Shown piece after piece: positions 11,600 through 23,840 of a stretch of DNA of 64,000 nt. Every line of letters begins with the position of its first letter. Positions within the stretch are counted from its first letter, which is position 1. The DNA is from Prosopocoilus inquinatus (Eukaryota > Arthropoda > Insecta > Coleoptera > Lucanidae), in assembly GCA_036172665.1 (NCBI GenBank), contig CM069869.1, positions 2,542,001 to 2,606,000 of the forward strand, written 5' to 3'. The position numbers and the translations under genes are program-made. The notes under the pieces were generated by a model. It had not been told where the DNA came from and did no database searches. It saw only the letters and a list, made by a program, of their open reading frames with translations.

Positions 11600-13625
11600 A
11601 ATGAAATACAATATCTTTCGTGAATGGATGAGGTGAAATTGTTTTAAAAGTTCGACACACACAGGATGTTCTGTTTTGCAAAATTATGAGGTAATGTATT
11701 TAAGTTATCTACGTAATTATATGATGAAGATCTTAAATATAAATTTCCAAATTCAGAACTATTAACACTAAGGGTTCTAACTCGTACCAAATTTCAAGGT
11801 GCTCTTTTCTTTTGACAGGCATATCTTAATTTTACGCTCTTCCACTTCTTCATTTTCACGTTCAATAGGTCCTCCAGTATATTGTACTTATATATGTTGC
11901 ATTTCTGTCTTATTTTCATTAATTTTATACTTAACGATTTTTGCGCTTGTTAATTCACTATTTTTGTATCCGAACCTTAGTCATTGTGGCTTGATCTCCC
12001 GAAATCTTCGTTTTATTGTCGAACTGATTACATTAGTCATTGAAACATTCGGTATCTACATGATTTGGGTGACCTAGAGTTCATTTCGACTAATGTATTA
12101 ATACCAGGCGTTGGTCTTTGAAAAATCCTGATGATTCATTTCATGTTGGCAGTCATTAGGTGCTTTCTTTCGCTTACAAAAACGTGGCCCAAGCACATTT
12201 AGATTCAAAGACGGACGTTCTGCTCCAAACGGATTAATCCCCACTTTCCTCGAAAATTCAGTCTTGATTGATAATCCCCTTTCCCTTTCGAATCAAACTA
12301 TTTTTATGTTTCGTTTGGATTGAATTGCAGTTATTTACAGGCGAATAGTCAATCAATAATTCAAATCTGAAGTGTTTTATTGCAGCAACTACGGAATCCA
12401 GATTCAAACTAATCGAAACCAGATTCAAACTTTTAAACAAGAGAAAGCAGCTATTGTTACATAGTTCCGTAATGCTAAGTACCGTAAGACTGATATATTT
12501 TGTTTGTGTGAATCAGGAATTGTGGGACTCGATTTTATGTAATTGAAGGGATCAGTGCAATAAGTGATTAAGTCCACATATTCCGCATTATTGATGTAAC
12601 CAATACCAGCTACATTAATTTAATGATTGATTTACCAAATTTTTGTAGGTAAATATGAATGTTATGTGTAACGAATAGCTGAAACAGCGACATCCTACGC
12701 CCGCTTTTCACCTAACAAACACTCGTGCGTTCAGCGTAGGGAGTAGACAGTAATACAATACAATTGTTGTAGGATAGGGTTAAGACTGGTCGAGGGATTC
12801 ACTGCAATCAAAAATGATTTGCAACAAAGTTATCTGTATTGTGAAACCACCCTTGAAATAAAATGAAAACGTATGTGTAACTATACAAATGAGTAGGAAG
12901 CTTGCAGGAGTTATTTTTTTTTCTCCCTAAGAAAGATTAATTCCGTATAAAATCCAAGAGCCGGAATTAAATTATAGCCCCCACAAGTGCAGCCCAGATT
13001 TCCTTTAACGCCCGTAAAAGGAGGTTCTCTCCGCTCTCCTCTCTACGTATTAAGCGCTCAACCGCCCTTCGTCTTAACGCGAAGCGGTGCTAAAATCGCA
13101 TTACTTACGCGAAAAACCGCCACATTTCGTCAATGTTACGCACTAAAGTTAATTACAGACAAACCGGGACCTATAAAGAAGTACCGGAAGAGATGAAACG
13201 AGGACTTAATCGGTAAACATTCAAGCGTTTCGGAGAGTTTTATTCGCGTGATGTACAGTCAGACGAATTCAATTTCCGAAAAAATAGAAAAAAATAGAGT
13301 TTGCAAGCGTTATTTTTTAAATTTGTTGTTGGAGAATTGCCATCATCACTTAAAGCTTCTATGTACAACACAAAATTTATCTGGTGTTGTTTATTCAAGA
13401 GCTTTCCCGATTCTAGTAGATCAATGGGGACGAGGTGGATCATCAAACGATGTAAACTAAGGGTGACAGGGAAATTAACCCAGCTAAACCATGCATTGCA
13501 GAGCGGTTTCCGAAACCGTAACAGAGTGCGAGGATATTCCTAAGCCCCCGGGAGATTTTCAAACACTCGCGCTTTCAGCGTAGGGGGAAGACAGTAATAC
13601 AACACGATTGTTGTAGAAATATCTA
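11600..13625. other. No gene seen; one local direct repeat
   Basis: Contains the first copy of an ~85-bp direct repeat (12690-12776) whose second copy is 13533-13617, immediately before a mariner fragment. The shared core is AACACTCG, TTCAGCGTAGGG, AGACAGTAATACAA and ATTGTTGTAG. The GC-richer stretch 12980-13190 has no recognisable exon. Confidence 0.5.
12690..13617. repeat. Direct repeat pair ~85 bp (12690-12776 / 13533-13617)
   Basis: The two copies are about 80% alike and about 760 bp apart. They could be ends of an unrecognised element or a local duplication. The intervening DNA has no supported gene. Confidence 0.6.
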
Positions 13626-14068
13626 CGTGGGCTGCTGGAAAATTTTCTGGAATCTAGAATTGTTAGCGTTTATCAACTGTCGTATTTGAAAAATTTGACG
13701 TTTTTCGCCTATAATTCTATTGACAGTTCCTATCCAAGTGAACTAGTTTTGTTTGTACAGCATTTGAGAATAAGTAATTTTGTGTAAACATGGAAATCTC
13801 GTGTGAAAATTTTCGTGCCATGATTTTTTACGATTTCAAATGTGGTCCAACGCCGAAACAATGCCTCGATCGGCTTCATTTGGCTTTTGGACATGAAGCA
13901 CCATCAAAGAGCAGTGTTTATAATTGGTTTGCCGAATTCCAGCGTGGACGTACGAATTTTTTGACTCTAGAGAACTTGGCTGGTGTCATCGAGGAATACA
14001 AATGCTGGCAGAATGATGGCAAAGGCTCACTAATGACAATGGCAATTGCACAGTTTAATGAAAATTAA
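13626..14068 (+). pseudogene. mariner copy 1, 5' fragment
   Basis: Starts with the mariner terminus CGTGGGCTGCTGGAAAATTT after a TA dinucleotide (13624-13625). The reading frame from 13790 encodes the N-terminal paired-like DNA-binding region (LTPKQCLDRLHLAFG-type helix, SVYNWFAEFQRG). It matches copy 2 until about 13952, after which the sequence is unrelated. The catalytic domain and 3' terminus are missing, so the copy is a dead 5' piece of about 330 bp followed by non-homologous codons. Confidence 0.88.
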
Positions 14069-15081
14069 TATATTTCATTTAATACAAGCCTTCCAAATTA
14101 GGAAAAAAGACGACATTTTTTCGCAACAACCTAATAGTTCAAAATGAACGATTCGTTCGTGAACGGCACAACTCTAGCTTAATATGAGTTTGAAGACTCA
14201 TTCAAGTTTGTCTTACAGAAATTTAATTTCTTTGCTTCGGAATACTGTAGGAGGGTACCTTGGCGCTACACTGCAACCCCCATTGTAATGATAGGTGAAA
14301 CTGCTATTTTCAAATACCAGTAGCAATGTGTCACTGTTGCAAGAAAAACAGTTTAAAATAGCAGCTATTTATTAGCGCACTATTTAACTTAAACTACGTT
14401 TCACATTGTTATGGGTATTGCTAATACAATGCTAGTACACAGCCAGGATGGTCAGGTCAGGATGGGTCCACAAACAACCCACACATCTGGTTTTTATTAT
14501 CCGACCGATTATTTTTGTTCGTTAAATTATTACGGTTACCCTGCCTCTTTATTTCGCACGTTAAAATTCATTGTCGTGCAATTATTATGGAAACGCTTCG
14601 TTCAAAAGCCCCCTTATCGTACTGTAGCCTCTAGTCTTTTCTACTTCTCTAGACCGACCTGCTATTTACTGCTGCTGCCAAGCATTACAAATCTATTTCG
14701 TACATACGTTGGTAATTTATGGTTAATATCTGTTTCTTATTTATTTACCATCGAAGTATGCCGTGAAAGTTTAGGGTGGTACTTATGCAAGTAACTAAAC
14801 TTTGACAATGAAAGTCAGTTTGATTTTGAGTTTAAGGTTACTGCGAATGGAGCAATGTTGCAATATTTTCTTTTCATCGCAAGGTAAATTTTTTCACTTT
14901 TCAGACTATATTGCAGAATTAGTTGTTTCAAATCTTTTCTAAATATGCAATTTAAAAATTTATCCGTAGCAGTACGTTTGCCAGAAGAATAACTTTCGAA
15001 TTCGTCTCATTCTCTCGCCAATATATCCCTTATACACTTTTGTGACATGTACAATAAGTATTTCTAAATGAAAAGTACGCT
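14069..15081. other. No gene seen
   Basis: Spacer between two mariner copies. An open frame at 14411-14794 has no family resemblance and no splice context I would trust. Confidence 0.4.
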
Positions 15082-15083
15082 TA

Positions 15084-16345
15084 CGTGGGCTGCTGGAAAA
15101 TTTTCTGGAATCTATTAGGTCTAGAATTGTTAGCGTTTATCAACTGTTATATTTGAAAAATTTTATATTGACAGTTCCTATCCAAGTGAACTAGTTTTGT
15201 TTGTACAGCATTTGAGAAAAAGTAATTTTGTGTAAACATGGAAATCTCGCATGAAAATTTTCATGCCATGATTTTTTACGATTTCAAATGTGGTCTAACG
15301 CCGAAACAATGTCTCGATCGCCTTCATTTGGCTTTTGGAGATGAAGCACCAGCAAAGAGCAGTGTTTATAATTGGTTTGCCGAATTTCAGCGTGGACGTA
15401 CCTCTCTCAGTGACGAAGTTCGTGAAGGTCGTCCATCAACATCTATTGCTGCCACTAATGTAGATGCTGTGCGTGAAATGCTTGAGCGAGATCGACATGT
15501 GACATACCGTGAGATTCAAACATTCTTACGCATTGACATGAAAGCAATACACTAGATTTTGCATGATCATTTGAACGTACGAAAGCTTTGCAGTCGTTGG
15601 ATCCCATACAATTTAACAGAAGCGCAAAAGCAGAGTCGTGTCAGATGGTGCGAAGAAATGCTCAAGAAATTCAATGGAGGTCGTTCAAATTTAGTTAATA
15701 ACATCGTTACTGGTGACGAAACGTGGATCTATTCGTACGAGCTAGAAAGTAAACAACAATCTACCATTTGGGTATTTCAAAATGAACCAAAACCAACAAA
15801 AGTTGTCCGTTCACGCAGTGCTGCGAAGCAAATGATTGCTTGTTTCTTTGGTTTAACTGGACATGTAGCAACCGTGGCTTTAGAGGATCGAAAAACCGTG
15901 AATGCTGATTGGTATACTACAATTTCTTTGCCAAAAGTCATCGATCAAATAAGAAGAAACAATCGAAATCGACGAATTATTCTCCATCATGACAACGCCA
16001 GCTCTCACTCAGCCCGTCAAACAGTTGATTGTCCAACAAAAATGTTGAATTAATTGTCCATATTCATCTGATTTATCACCTAATGATTTCTTTTTGTTCC
16101 CAAATATCAAAAAGAAAATGCGTGGTGAGCGATTTTCGTCGGCTGAAGCAGCGGTTGAAACATTCCGGACACTGGTTTCTGAGGTACCATCTTTAGAGTG
16201 GAAAACGTGCTTTAGAAATTGGTTCGAGCGTATGCAAAAGTGTATTGACGTCAAAGGCGAATACTTCGAAAAACAATGATACCGTTTACCAAATTTCATA
16301 TGCGTTTTTTCATACCGTTTCCAGAAACTTTTCCAGCAGCCCACG
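15084..16345 (+). mobile_element. mariner transposon copy 2, full length (1262 bp)
   Basis: The inverted termini CGTGGGCTGCTGGAAAA at 15084 and 16329-16345 are flanked by TA on both sides (15082-15083, 16346-16347). The length is typical of mariner. It shares the 5' sequence with copy 1 and the 3' half with the minus-strand copy at 63488. Confidence 0.95.
15238..16279 (+). pseudogene. mariner DD34D transposase with two lesions
   Basis: The transposase would cut and paste the element at TA sites in the nucleus. Visible parts: N-terminal HTH (LTPKQCLDRLHLAFGDEAP), linker VTYREIQTFL, catalytic Asp in TGDETWIY, catalytic Asp in HHDNASSHSA, and, in another frame, the third Asp in YSSDLSPND. Lesions: an in-frame TAG at 15553-15555, where the family has a sense codon in an IHKILHDHL-type motif, and a frameshift near 16054. 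Compared with the copy at 63488, a 7-bp block (TGACTCA) is missing there, which explains the shift. Not autonomous. Confidence 0.93.
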
Positions 16346-16347
16346 TA

Positions 16348-17139
16348 TTAACTTAAATATTACAAAGTAAATGGGGCTTGGCGAAGGCGGCCACATAATT
16401 CGACACAAATGTCAATGTAGGTGCATCAAACAAAGCTGAACTGGCCACAAAAGCAAATCAACGCAATATGTGGACTTACGTTCAAAAAAGCGATACAGAA
16501 TTTGTGAACTGTTTAAACTAAATAACGTAACTAACTCTTATTGACCTTCTTCTAATTATGTACCGCGTAGTTCCGATATTCTTCACAAATAAATAAATTA
16601 GTAAAACAAAGGGTATACTTTACAGGTAAGGTGCAACTGATGTTCTGTCAAGGATTCGTCGTGTAGGGGTCGCTCAATGTCCGCGTTAATCACGGAATTC
16701 GACCTGTACTCACATAGAACATACCTGTACACCTGCATAAAATAAAATGGTCTTAAGGGCTAAGCGCAGGTGTTACGAAATCCATAATATCTCATGAATA
16801 TTAATCGTGTTGGGACAATGATTTTTGTTTGTTTATTTTTATTTCAAATTGATGGTATTCGCGGGTTTTATTTCGTTTATTTGTGAAACCGTACGCGTAT
16901 AATGGAAAATATATATTTTATATAACGATGTGGTTAGGACACTCAATTGAAAAAATAGAGGATCATGTTGTGAAATTGATTGAATCAATTTGTTCGACGC
17001 ATAGTTTCATGCGTGATTGATGACACAACTACGTATAGCGGGGATGGATTTGCACATTTAAACACGAAGAAAAATTCTCCGGTATTTCTTTTTTTTTCTA
17101 ATTTATAAATTTCTGTATTTTATTAAATTATACTTATAC
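16348..17139. other. No feature seen
   Basis: AT-rich spacer without coding or clear repeats. Confidence 0.4.
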
Positions 17140-17722
17140 CGGGTGTCTCAATACGGGCGGTGACCGGCGGTATGTAGCAAACCGTAGCACCTACAGCTTC
17201 AGGAGAAAAAGATTATAGTCGAAGCATCCAAGACAAATTCAAAGAAACTATTTGTAAGTATCTGGGTTCACGGCAAGGGGGCGCAATCAATAGGCTCAAC
17301 AATAAAAATTAATTTTAATAACAAAAATCTCGGAATAACCTGCGGTTTTGATAGCGTCATCGGAAAGCTGAATTAATTCAGCTTTCAAGCGAACCAAAGT
17401 TCGTTTATTTCTGATAAAGAGTACAGAAGTAATGATATTTTTTAAAGTAAATAATTCAACTGTTTTCTCCACCCTTAATAACGGCCGGTGATACGATAAT
17501 AACTCTAATAAATCAAAGTTGTGCAGAATTAATTCAGCTTTCCAATGACGCTATTGCTATACTGAGACTTTTGTTGTAAAATAATTTTTTCTGTTGAGCC
17601 CATTGATTGCGCCCCCTTGCGGACAACAAAAACTTAAAATATTTTCTTTGAATTTCTCTTGGTCATTTTGACTATAATAATTTTTTGTTCCTGAAACTGT
17701 AGATATTACGGTTTGCTACACA
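17140..17722. mobile_element. Foldback element, GTAGCAAACCGTA termini
   Basis: GTAGCAAACCGTAGCACCTACAG with TTCAGGA (17174-17206) is mirrored at 17690-17720. Further pairs are GCAAGGGGGCGCAATCAATAG (17270) with 17600-17625, and GCGTCATCGGAAAGCTGAATT (17351) with 17528-17555. The core 17381-17545 recurs at 22560-22711. It abuts the next element at its CAGGGTG end. Confidence 0.75.
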
Positions 17723-18090
17723 GGGTGATCAAAATTACTGCCGCGCTATTTCTAACTTCGTTATTACTGGAGCTACGAAGTCGTTCAAATAAAGTGTTTT
17801 TACTCAGGATTACAGTGGTTACATTAAAAAAAAAAAAACAACTCCGCATCGCATTCTAAAAATATTTTCATACGTAAAGTTTTCTTTAATGGAACACCCT
17901 GTATTGGCATTTATTTATTACAATTTCTCACTTAAACGAACAACAAAGGAGTTATTGCGATATATGCATTCATCATTTACATTAAAAATTTCAAATTGCA
18001 ATTTGGTACTGGTAGCGATTTCGGCCTTAATTGAGGTTTCATCAGCAGAAGAGCAGTTCGAAAATTCCTCCGTAATCTAACCTATCCGGT
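17718..18090. mobile_element. MITE of the ACTTCGTTATTA family, copy 1
   Basis: Begins ACAGGGTGATCAAAATTA. Contains AACTTCGTTATTACTGGAGC followed by TACGAAGTCGTTCAAAT, and further on GATTTCGGCCTTAATTGAGG with TTTCATCAGCAGAAGA. The same blocks occur in the element at 56709-57251, there with the second block inverted. An internal AACACCCTGTATTGG at 17892 looks like another terminus, so two pieces may be joined. Confidence 0.6.
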
Positions 18091-18097
18091 CTTCTTA

Positions 18098-18144
18098 CTT
18101 AAAGTACGATTTGTTAAGGGGGTATTAACAAACCGTACTTTAAG
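18098..18144. repeat. Hairpin, 20-bp arms
   Basis: CTTAAAGTACGATTTGTTAA (18098-18117) pairs with 18125-18144 with one mismatch around a 7-nt loop. The left-arm sequence also occurs at about 1579. Directly followed by the dispersed repeat 18143-18240. Confidence 0.75.
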
Positions 18145-18240
18145 AGAAACAATATTTCAGTCCTGCTCTTTATTTCAAGAATAGCATCTGTTGTATGAGG
18201 ACTACATTTTATAGTTCCCAATAATATTGTGCCCGCAACT
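18143..18240 (+). repeat. Dispersed repeat, copy 2
   Basis: Inverse of 1252-1350: GAGAAACAATATT, TGCTCTTTATTTC, CATCTGTTGTATGAGGACTA and ATAATATTGTGCC. A third, partial copy is at 24043-24103. Confidence 0.55.
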
Positions 18241-18414
18241 TAATAAATAGAAAAATTTGGTATGTGATTTCAGAGTCAAACAGTGTTGCCAACCGATTTA
18301 TCGTCAAATAGGCGAATTAATTTTTATTTGGTTATGTGTGATAATTCTAAAGTACGGAACAATTAAGTTTATGGCATTCAACGGATTTTCCTGGTCTTCT
18401 TATTTTACTTTCTG

Positions 18415-19260
18415 CTTGGGTTGTAGAGAATTAGTTCGAGTTATGTTGACGTTCAGATTAATTGAGCCTCATTTTAATTATTGATTTTTTAATTTTGTAC
18501 TTTTAATTCTCCTTGCAATTTTTAATTTTTATTTGTGTCAAATGGAGTTAGGTTGAGATCAGTTGAGTTGGATTGACCTTGACGTTAGTTGAATTTCATT
18601 TAAATTGATTTTTAATTATTTAATTTAATATCTTAAATTTAAGTTTTTCCGGTAATCTTTAATCTCTTAGTTGCGCTAGATGAAGTTTGGTTGATGTCAG
18701 TTGGATCGGATTTACCTTGAGGTTTATTTAACCTGACTTTAATCCATGTATAAATTTTAACGTTATTTAAATATTTTTTAAGTAATTCTTTTGCTTGGAT
18801 AGAATGGAGTGCAATATGAGTTCGGTTGATCTTGAGATTTGTTGAGGTTCATTTCAGTTTGTTTTAAATTTTTTTACTTGAGTTAAAAGGAATTAGGTTG
18901 GGTTGACATCTACATTTCTTTCCCATTTAATTTTTAACCAATTTTTTTTATTGTTTTTTTTTATTTCATTTTTTTTGCTTGAGTTGAATAGAATGGAGTT
19001 CAGTTGTTGGGTCGAGTTTCATGGATCTTTAAACGTTTTTCTATTTTTTTTGCTTCAATTGAAGTTAACTTAGTTCAGTTGAGCCGGATCGATTTGCTGA
19101 GCTTCATTTTCACATTTTTTTATTTTTAATTTTTTTAAATATTCCTTTTTCTTGATTTTTTTTACTTGGGTTGAATGGAGTTAGGTTTGCTTCAGTTGGA
19201 GTAAGTGGACATTGAATATTAAAAAAAATATCAGTTGTTGAATCGAGTTTGGTTAATCTT
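18415..19260. repeat. Decayed tandem repeat, ~120-145-bp unit
   Basis: About six diverged units carry the same order of words: TTGAGTTGAATGGAGTTAGG, then a CAGTTG(G)AT block, CTTGAGGTTTGTTGAG, TTCATTTTAATTT and a T-rich spacer. The unit length varies because the T-rich spacer varies. No coding. A satellite or decayed element array. Confidence 0.6.
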
Positions 19261-19611
19261 TTAATTAACATATTTTGGCACCCTTCTTCCATTTGCGCCC
19301 TCATGCCTTGTTTACCTTGCCTATTTCCTTCTGCCGGCTATGGTAATTAGCAAAATGAATATTTTGTCTTTTGTTGGATAATCCGAACATATCAAAAATC
19401 AAGATCAATTATTAATTTGGATTGAAGAGGTCCTGTATATTTAAGAAATTGAAACGTGTCAAATATCAGTAATCAGATGTGTTGCAAAAATTATTTTACC
19501 TTGTTTATTAATCCTAGTTTTTTAATTTATTTAATTTTACAAAGTATACAAACATTTTTCCTCGTCCGAAGGAGGAGAGACGGGAATAATTTCTCAACCA
19601 ACCTAACTTAA

Positions 19612-19662
19612 AGGGCCGGGTCTTGCCCGGGGCCCTGCAACTATTAAGGCCGCCTCTGATGC
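19612..19662 (-). mobile_element. Fragment related to the CAGTGGCGG-type end
   Basis: GGGCCGGGTCTTGCCCGGGG, followed by CCCTG and AAGGCCGCCTCTG, resembles 2158-2230 and 23774-23840 in word order. Short and decayed. Confidence 0.35.
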
Positions 19663-19715
19663 ACAAATCTAATACTAAAAGTATTTTTTTTTTCAATTTC
19701 AAAATTTAATTTTTG

Positions 19716-21900
19716 TACAGGGTGTCCCAAAGCTCTGGAAAAGTCCAGAAATGCCCCTTTAAATTAATTTTATCAAGAAAAGGTCTTAACAAAAGATGTG
19801 TAGGTTTTCATTCCGCATAATCTAAAATTATTCTCACATATACAGGTTGTTTATTTAATAAGTTACAAATCTAACTTATTATTTTTTAAATGGAACACTA
19901 TATATTTTATTACAGTTTCGGTTAGCCCTTGAAGAGGCGATAAAAATGATATTACATTATACTTACTTATTTTTAGTACTTACCGAGTTATTTTTAATTT
20001 TATGCAGAAAATGGTTCATGTTTGATCGTCTGCCAAATTGTCAATTTTAATGATACGACAATCAACCTTAGACCAAAATATTTCTAAATGTATCTACTTT
20101 TACAATGTTCATAATTTTTGAAAACCTAGCGACTATCAACAATACTACGATTCAGATGGCGTATTGTAAAATTAGTAATTTTTTTCAAATGGAACACCCT
20201 GTATATTATAGCATATTTGGATAGTGCTTTCTAGGAGCTTTCTAACAATATATTTTATGGTCTTAAGATTGATAACTTGTGAGTTATTATCACTTCTTTA
20301 TAATCAACTTAAGAAACGTGCTGTAAAATATTTTCATTCGTCTCAGAAATATTTTATCTGCTGTATCACTCAAGACATTTATTCATACACTTTATTTTTG
20401 TTCAAATTAACAATTTCTTTATCATTGTTTTAGCGGTTGCAATAAAAATATGGAATAAATACAGGAACCGAACGATTTTTACTAAATAATTCCATTTACA
20501 CTATGAAAACGAATGGAAAGAATTTATTTACCCGGTAAAAAGTTATTACTATTATTTTGAAGCTACATATCAAAGAAACAAATTGAATCTTAACATTTTT
20601 TACACATTAACTAAGAAAAAGCAAAATGTCTCTAGTCACAAATAGGTTTAAAAAATCATAAAAATTTAAAATATTGAAAAAAATTGAAAGAAACTTTGCA
20701 TATTGCTAGACACGCATTTTCTTCTCTTTGCATGTGCTGAGTACATCTTTATACCCTTTATATATCCTCAAAAACTAAGAATAGTACACATGAAAGCAGT
20801 TTAATAATAATTTTTTAAATTTATTTCATGCTAATATTAGATTATATCTTTTTATTCGTATTTCAACAGGTACGCTGCCTTCTCAATCATCCACACACGC
20901 ACACTCTTTGGTTGGTATGAGCCAGAGTATATTCTCATTGAATCTCCAATAGAAGTGAAGATAGTAGCATGGCTAGTATCTAGTATCTACGATTATAAAC
21001 AAATTGTGATAAGACAACATTTTTTTAATTTGTTTACTCATATCCTCTAAAAGTTGAGAAACAAATCTGGTAACCATGGAGAACATTTTAAAGCATTACC
21101 ACGGCCTATCCAGCGATTATCCAACCGATTTGTAATATGTTCTTACATGACAGGAATTACCTGAAAAAAATCGTTCAGTTCCTGAATTTATTTATGTATT
21201 TTTATTTAAACCGCTAAAAGTACGTACGATAAATTGTATGAATAAATATTTTAAATGATTCTAAGACTGAGAGAATTAAAATATTTTACAGTACGTTCCT
21301 TAAGTTGATTATAGAGAAGTGGTAGTAATTCACAAGTTATATATCTTAAGACCATAAAATATGGTATGGTTGAAAAGCTCGTAGAAAGCACTATTCAAAT
21401 ATGCTATAATACATACAGTTGTTCCATTTGAAAAAAAATTATTAATTTTACAATATGCGAACTGAATCGTAGTGTTATTGATAGTGGCTATGTTTATAAA
21501 AATGATGAATATTGTAAAAGTAAAGAGATTTAGAAATATTTTGGTCTAAAGTTGATTGTCGTATCATTAAAATTGACAATTTGGCAGACGATCAAACATG
21601 ACCCATTCTTTGCATAAAATTAAAAACAACTCGGTAAATACTAAAAATAAGTAAGTATAATCTTATATCATTTTTATCGACTCTTCAAGGGCTAACCGAA
21701 ACTCCAATAAAATGTATAGTGTTCAATTTAAAAAATAATGAATTAGGTTTGTAACTTATTAAATGAACAGTAGATCTGAAAATAATTTTAGATTATGGGG
21801 AATGAAAACCTACACAACTTTTGTAGAGACCTTTTTTTGATAAAATTAATTTAAAGGGGCATTTTTGGACTTTTCCCGAGGTTTGGGACACACTCTGTAT
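19716..21900. mobile_element. Large foldback element, ~770-bp arms
   Basis: The ends read ACAGGGTGTCCCAAAGCTCT (left) and, mirrored, TTTGGGACACACTCTGTATA (right). Pairing extends through 19716-20485 and 21168-21900, including CCCCTTTAAATTAATTTTAT, TAATAAGTTACAAATC, CTTAAGA-TTGATAACTTGTG and AACCGAACGATTTTT. The ~680-bp spacer is single copy here and encodes nothing I recognise. Arms are about 80-85% alike, so this is an old copy. Class: foldback-type DNA element, transposase source unknown. Confidence 0.85.
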
Positions 21901-22551
21901 ACAGAAAGCAGTTTATAAAATACTTTTGAATTTATTTTGAAGTAAATATTTTTTCTTTTTTTGGTCTAAATTAGTTTTATTCTGAGAGCAAATTATTTTT
22001 CTTTCACAAATTTCTTCTTAATTTATGGTAAATGTACAGTTTTTTGAATTATTATTACTTTTTTTTTAATACCATTCCGAATTTGATCACCGTTAATAAT
22101 TGCGTCCGAATTGGAAGAAAGCAGAGCCTTTTGAAACGTCGACGTGTATCGCATTTTCAGGCAGTCCGTTTCGGAATTTGCCGCAGCCCCAAGCTCGCCC
22201 CCCGCCCCCGGAATTTTAATTAACGTATAGAAAAATTATTTGCATATAAAGCAACGCTTCCAGCGGCAACATTTGGTGGCAGATGCCACATTAATTTCGC
22301 TGTTATTATTTTGTTCATACGTATGGAGAGGCACGTGATTGATATATCGGAAATGAGCCATTTTCTCACTGCGTCGTATTTATCACAGCAAAACCGAACC
22401 GACACCGACACATGATTTAGCGATTTGTTCGGCGCGGGTATGTTACGTGCATGTCATGATGTCATGTAAGTATTTAAACAAAATTCGTTAAAATTGAAAA
22501 ACAAAACTCAATTTTATTCAGATACAATGTAGCCAGAGTCATTGAATACAA
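21901..22551. other. No gene seen
   Basis: Includes a GC-richer stretch 22100-22220 and a non-repetitive stretch 22230-22440 that could be unique host DNA. No exon with trustworthy splice sites was recognised. Confidence 0.4.
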
Positions 22552-22722
22552 GTTTTAAATCAGCTTAAAGTTCCGTTTCAAATGAGCCGAAGTTCGTTAA
22601 TTTCTGATAAAGACAACAGAAGTTACGACATTTTTTAAAGTAAATAATTCCACCCTTGTTAATAGCGATACGATTATAAGTCTAAAATCAAAATTGTGCA
22701 GAATCAATTCAGCTTATAAAGA
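22552..22722 (+). repeat. Copy of the 17381-17545 foldback core
   Basis: CGAAGTTCGTTAATTTCTGA, TTTTTTAAAGTAAATAATTC, CCACCCTTGTTAATAGCG and TTGTGCAGAATCAATTCAGC follow in the same order as in the foldback core at 17381-17545. The outer arms are absent. Confidence 0.65.
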
Positions 22723-23773
22723 CTACAAAAGTTAAAGTGATATTTTAACCCACGAGAGGTTGATTTAGTAATTAAGCGCAGGTGAACTTGGAGAATTTAC
22801 GAACGGATATTATTAGGAAGCAAAGGCACATAATTCATAATTCAACTCCGTCTGCAATCGACAATTTCCTTATCACAAGTGCAATAATCAGCGTGATTTC
22901 GATCTGGTAATTATTAATCAACCCTTTCATTCTTTAAATGATCAGCAAAAGCTAAATTATTCTTTTTAGTCAGGCACATAACACTTTATGAAGCTTGACA
23001 AGTAATCATCTCATATCGGGTGAACGATTTTCACCCACCCTAATGTCGGGGCATAATCACATAGCTTGTTCAAGGGATAACACCACGTCAAATCCTCTTC
23101 CAAAGTATTAGGTGCTATGCTACGAGTGCAGTTACGCTATTTGACTCGATCGGGATCAAATTACGCTTAGCTTTCCCCTGAAAAACGATATGCCTGTTTG
23201 GAATGTATTAAGCATTTAATTTTTTTTCGATTTGAAAAATTATACAAAAATTAAACGGTTATTTTCAGCCCCTTTCTTCTCATTCTTTGTCAAAATGTTA
23301 ATCAACCCTTAACGAACCAAACAGCATTCCCTTGTTAGAAACATTTCTGCTTTGAGTTTAGAAACCAGCCAGAAATCACTCTCTACGCGTTTCTTAATGA
23401 ATTGAGATTTTGAACCTTGCCCTACTTACAGCATATTTTTCGGGATGAAGGAAATAACATCTCAAAAATCTTTTTTGAGATAATAAATTAAAAAATAAGC
23501 AAAATTAAATTACGTTTGAAGTAAATTACCTTCAGAATAAGATTCATTATAAAAATAAATCCATGAGATTACGAAATATGTAAATCGAGAAAGGTTTAAG
23601 AAATCATAATAAATTTGACAAATCTGTAATAAAGCAAAACACTTTTAAGCAAATTCGAAATATTATAATTTGTACAAAAGTCTACAGTTGCAGATGTAAG
23701 ATTAAATTTAAATAATTTTAACACAAATTCAAAAATGCTTTTCGGAGAGAGGCATAGTTTCTGTACAGAAATT
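22723..23773. other. No feature seen
   Basis: AT-rich, apparently single-copy DNA with no coding I can support. Confidence 0.4.
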
Positions 23774-23840
23774 CAGTGGCGGCTTTAGGGGCGGGCGAAC
23801 CGGGCAACCGCCCGGGACTCCGCGCTTCCAAGGGCCCTCG
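23774..23840 (+). mobile_element. CAGTGGCGG-type transposon end
   Basis: CAGTGGCGGCTTTAGGGGCG followed by GGCGAACCGGGCAACCG and CCCGGG mirrors 2158-2230. Only one end is seen. Adjacent 24043-24103 is a partial copy of the dispersed repeat found at 1252 and 18143. Confidence 0.45.

Noticed and set aside
16009..16344. Antisense open frame across mariner copy 2, and its twin at 63489-63782
   Set aside because: Shadow of the transposase on the other strand; both are simply the same mariner DNA.
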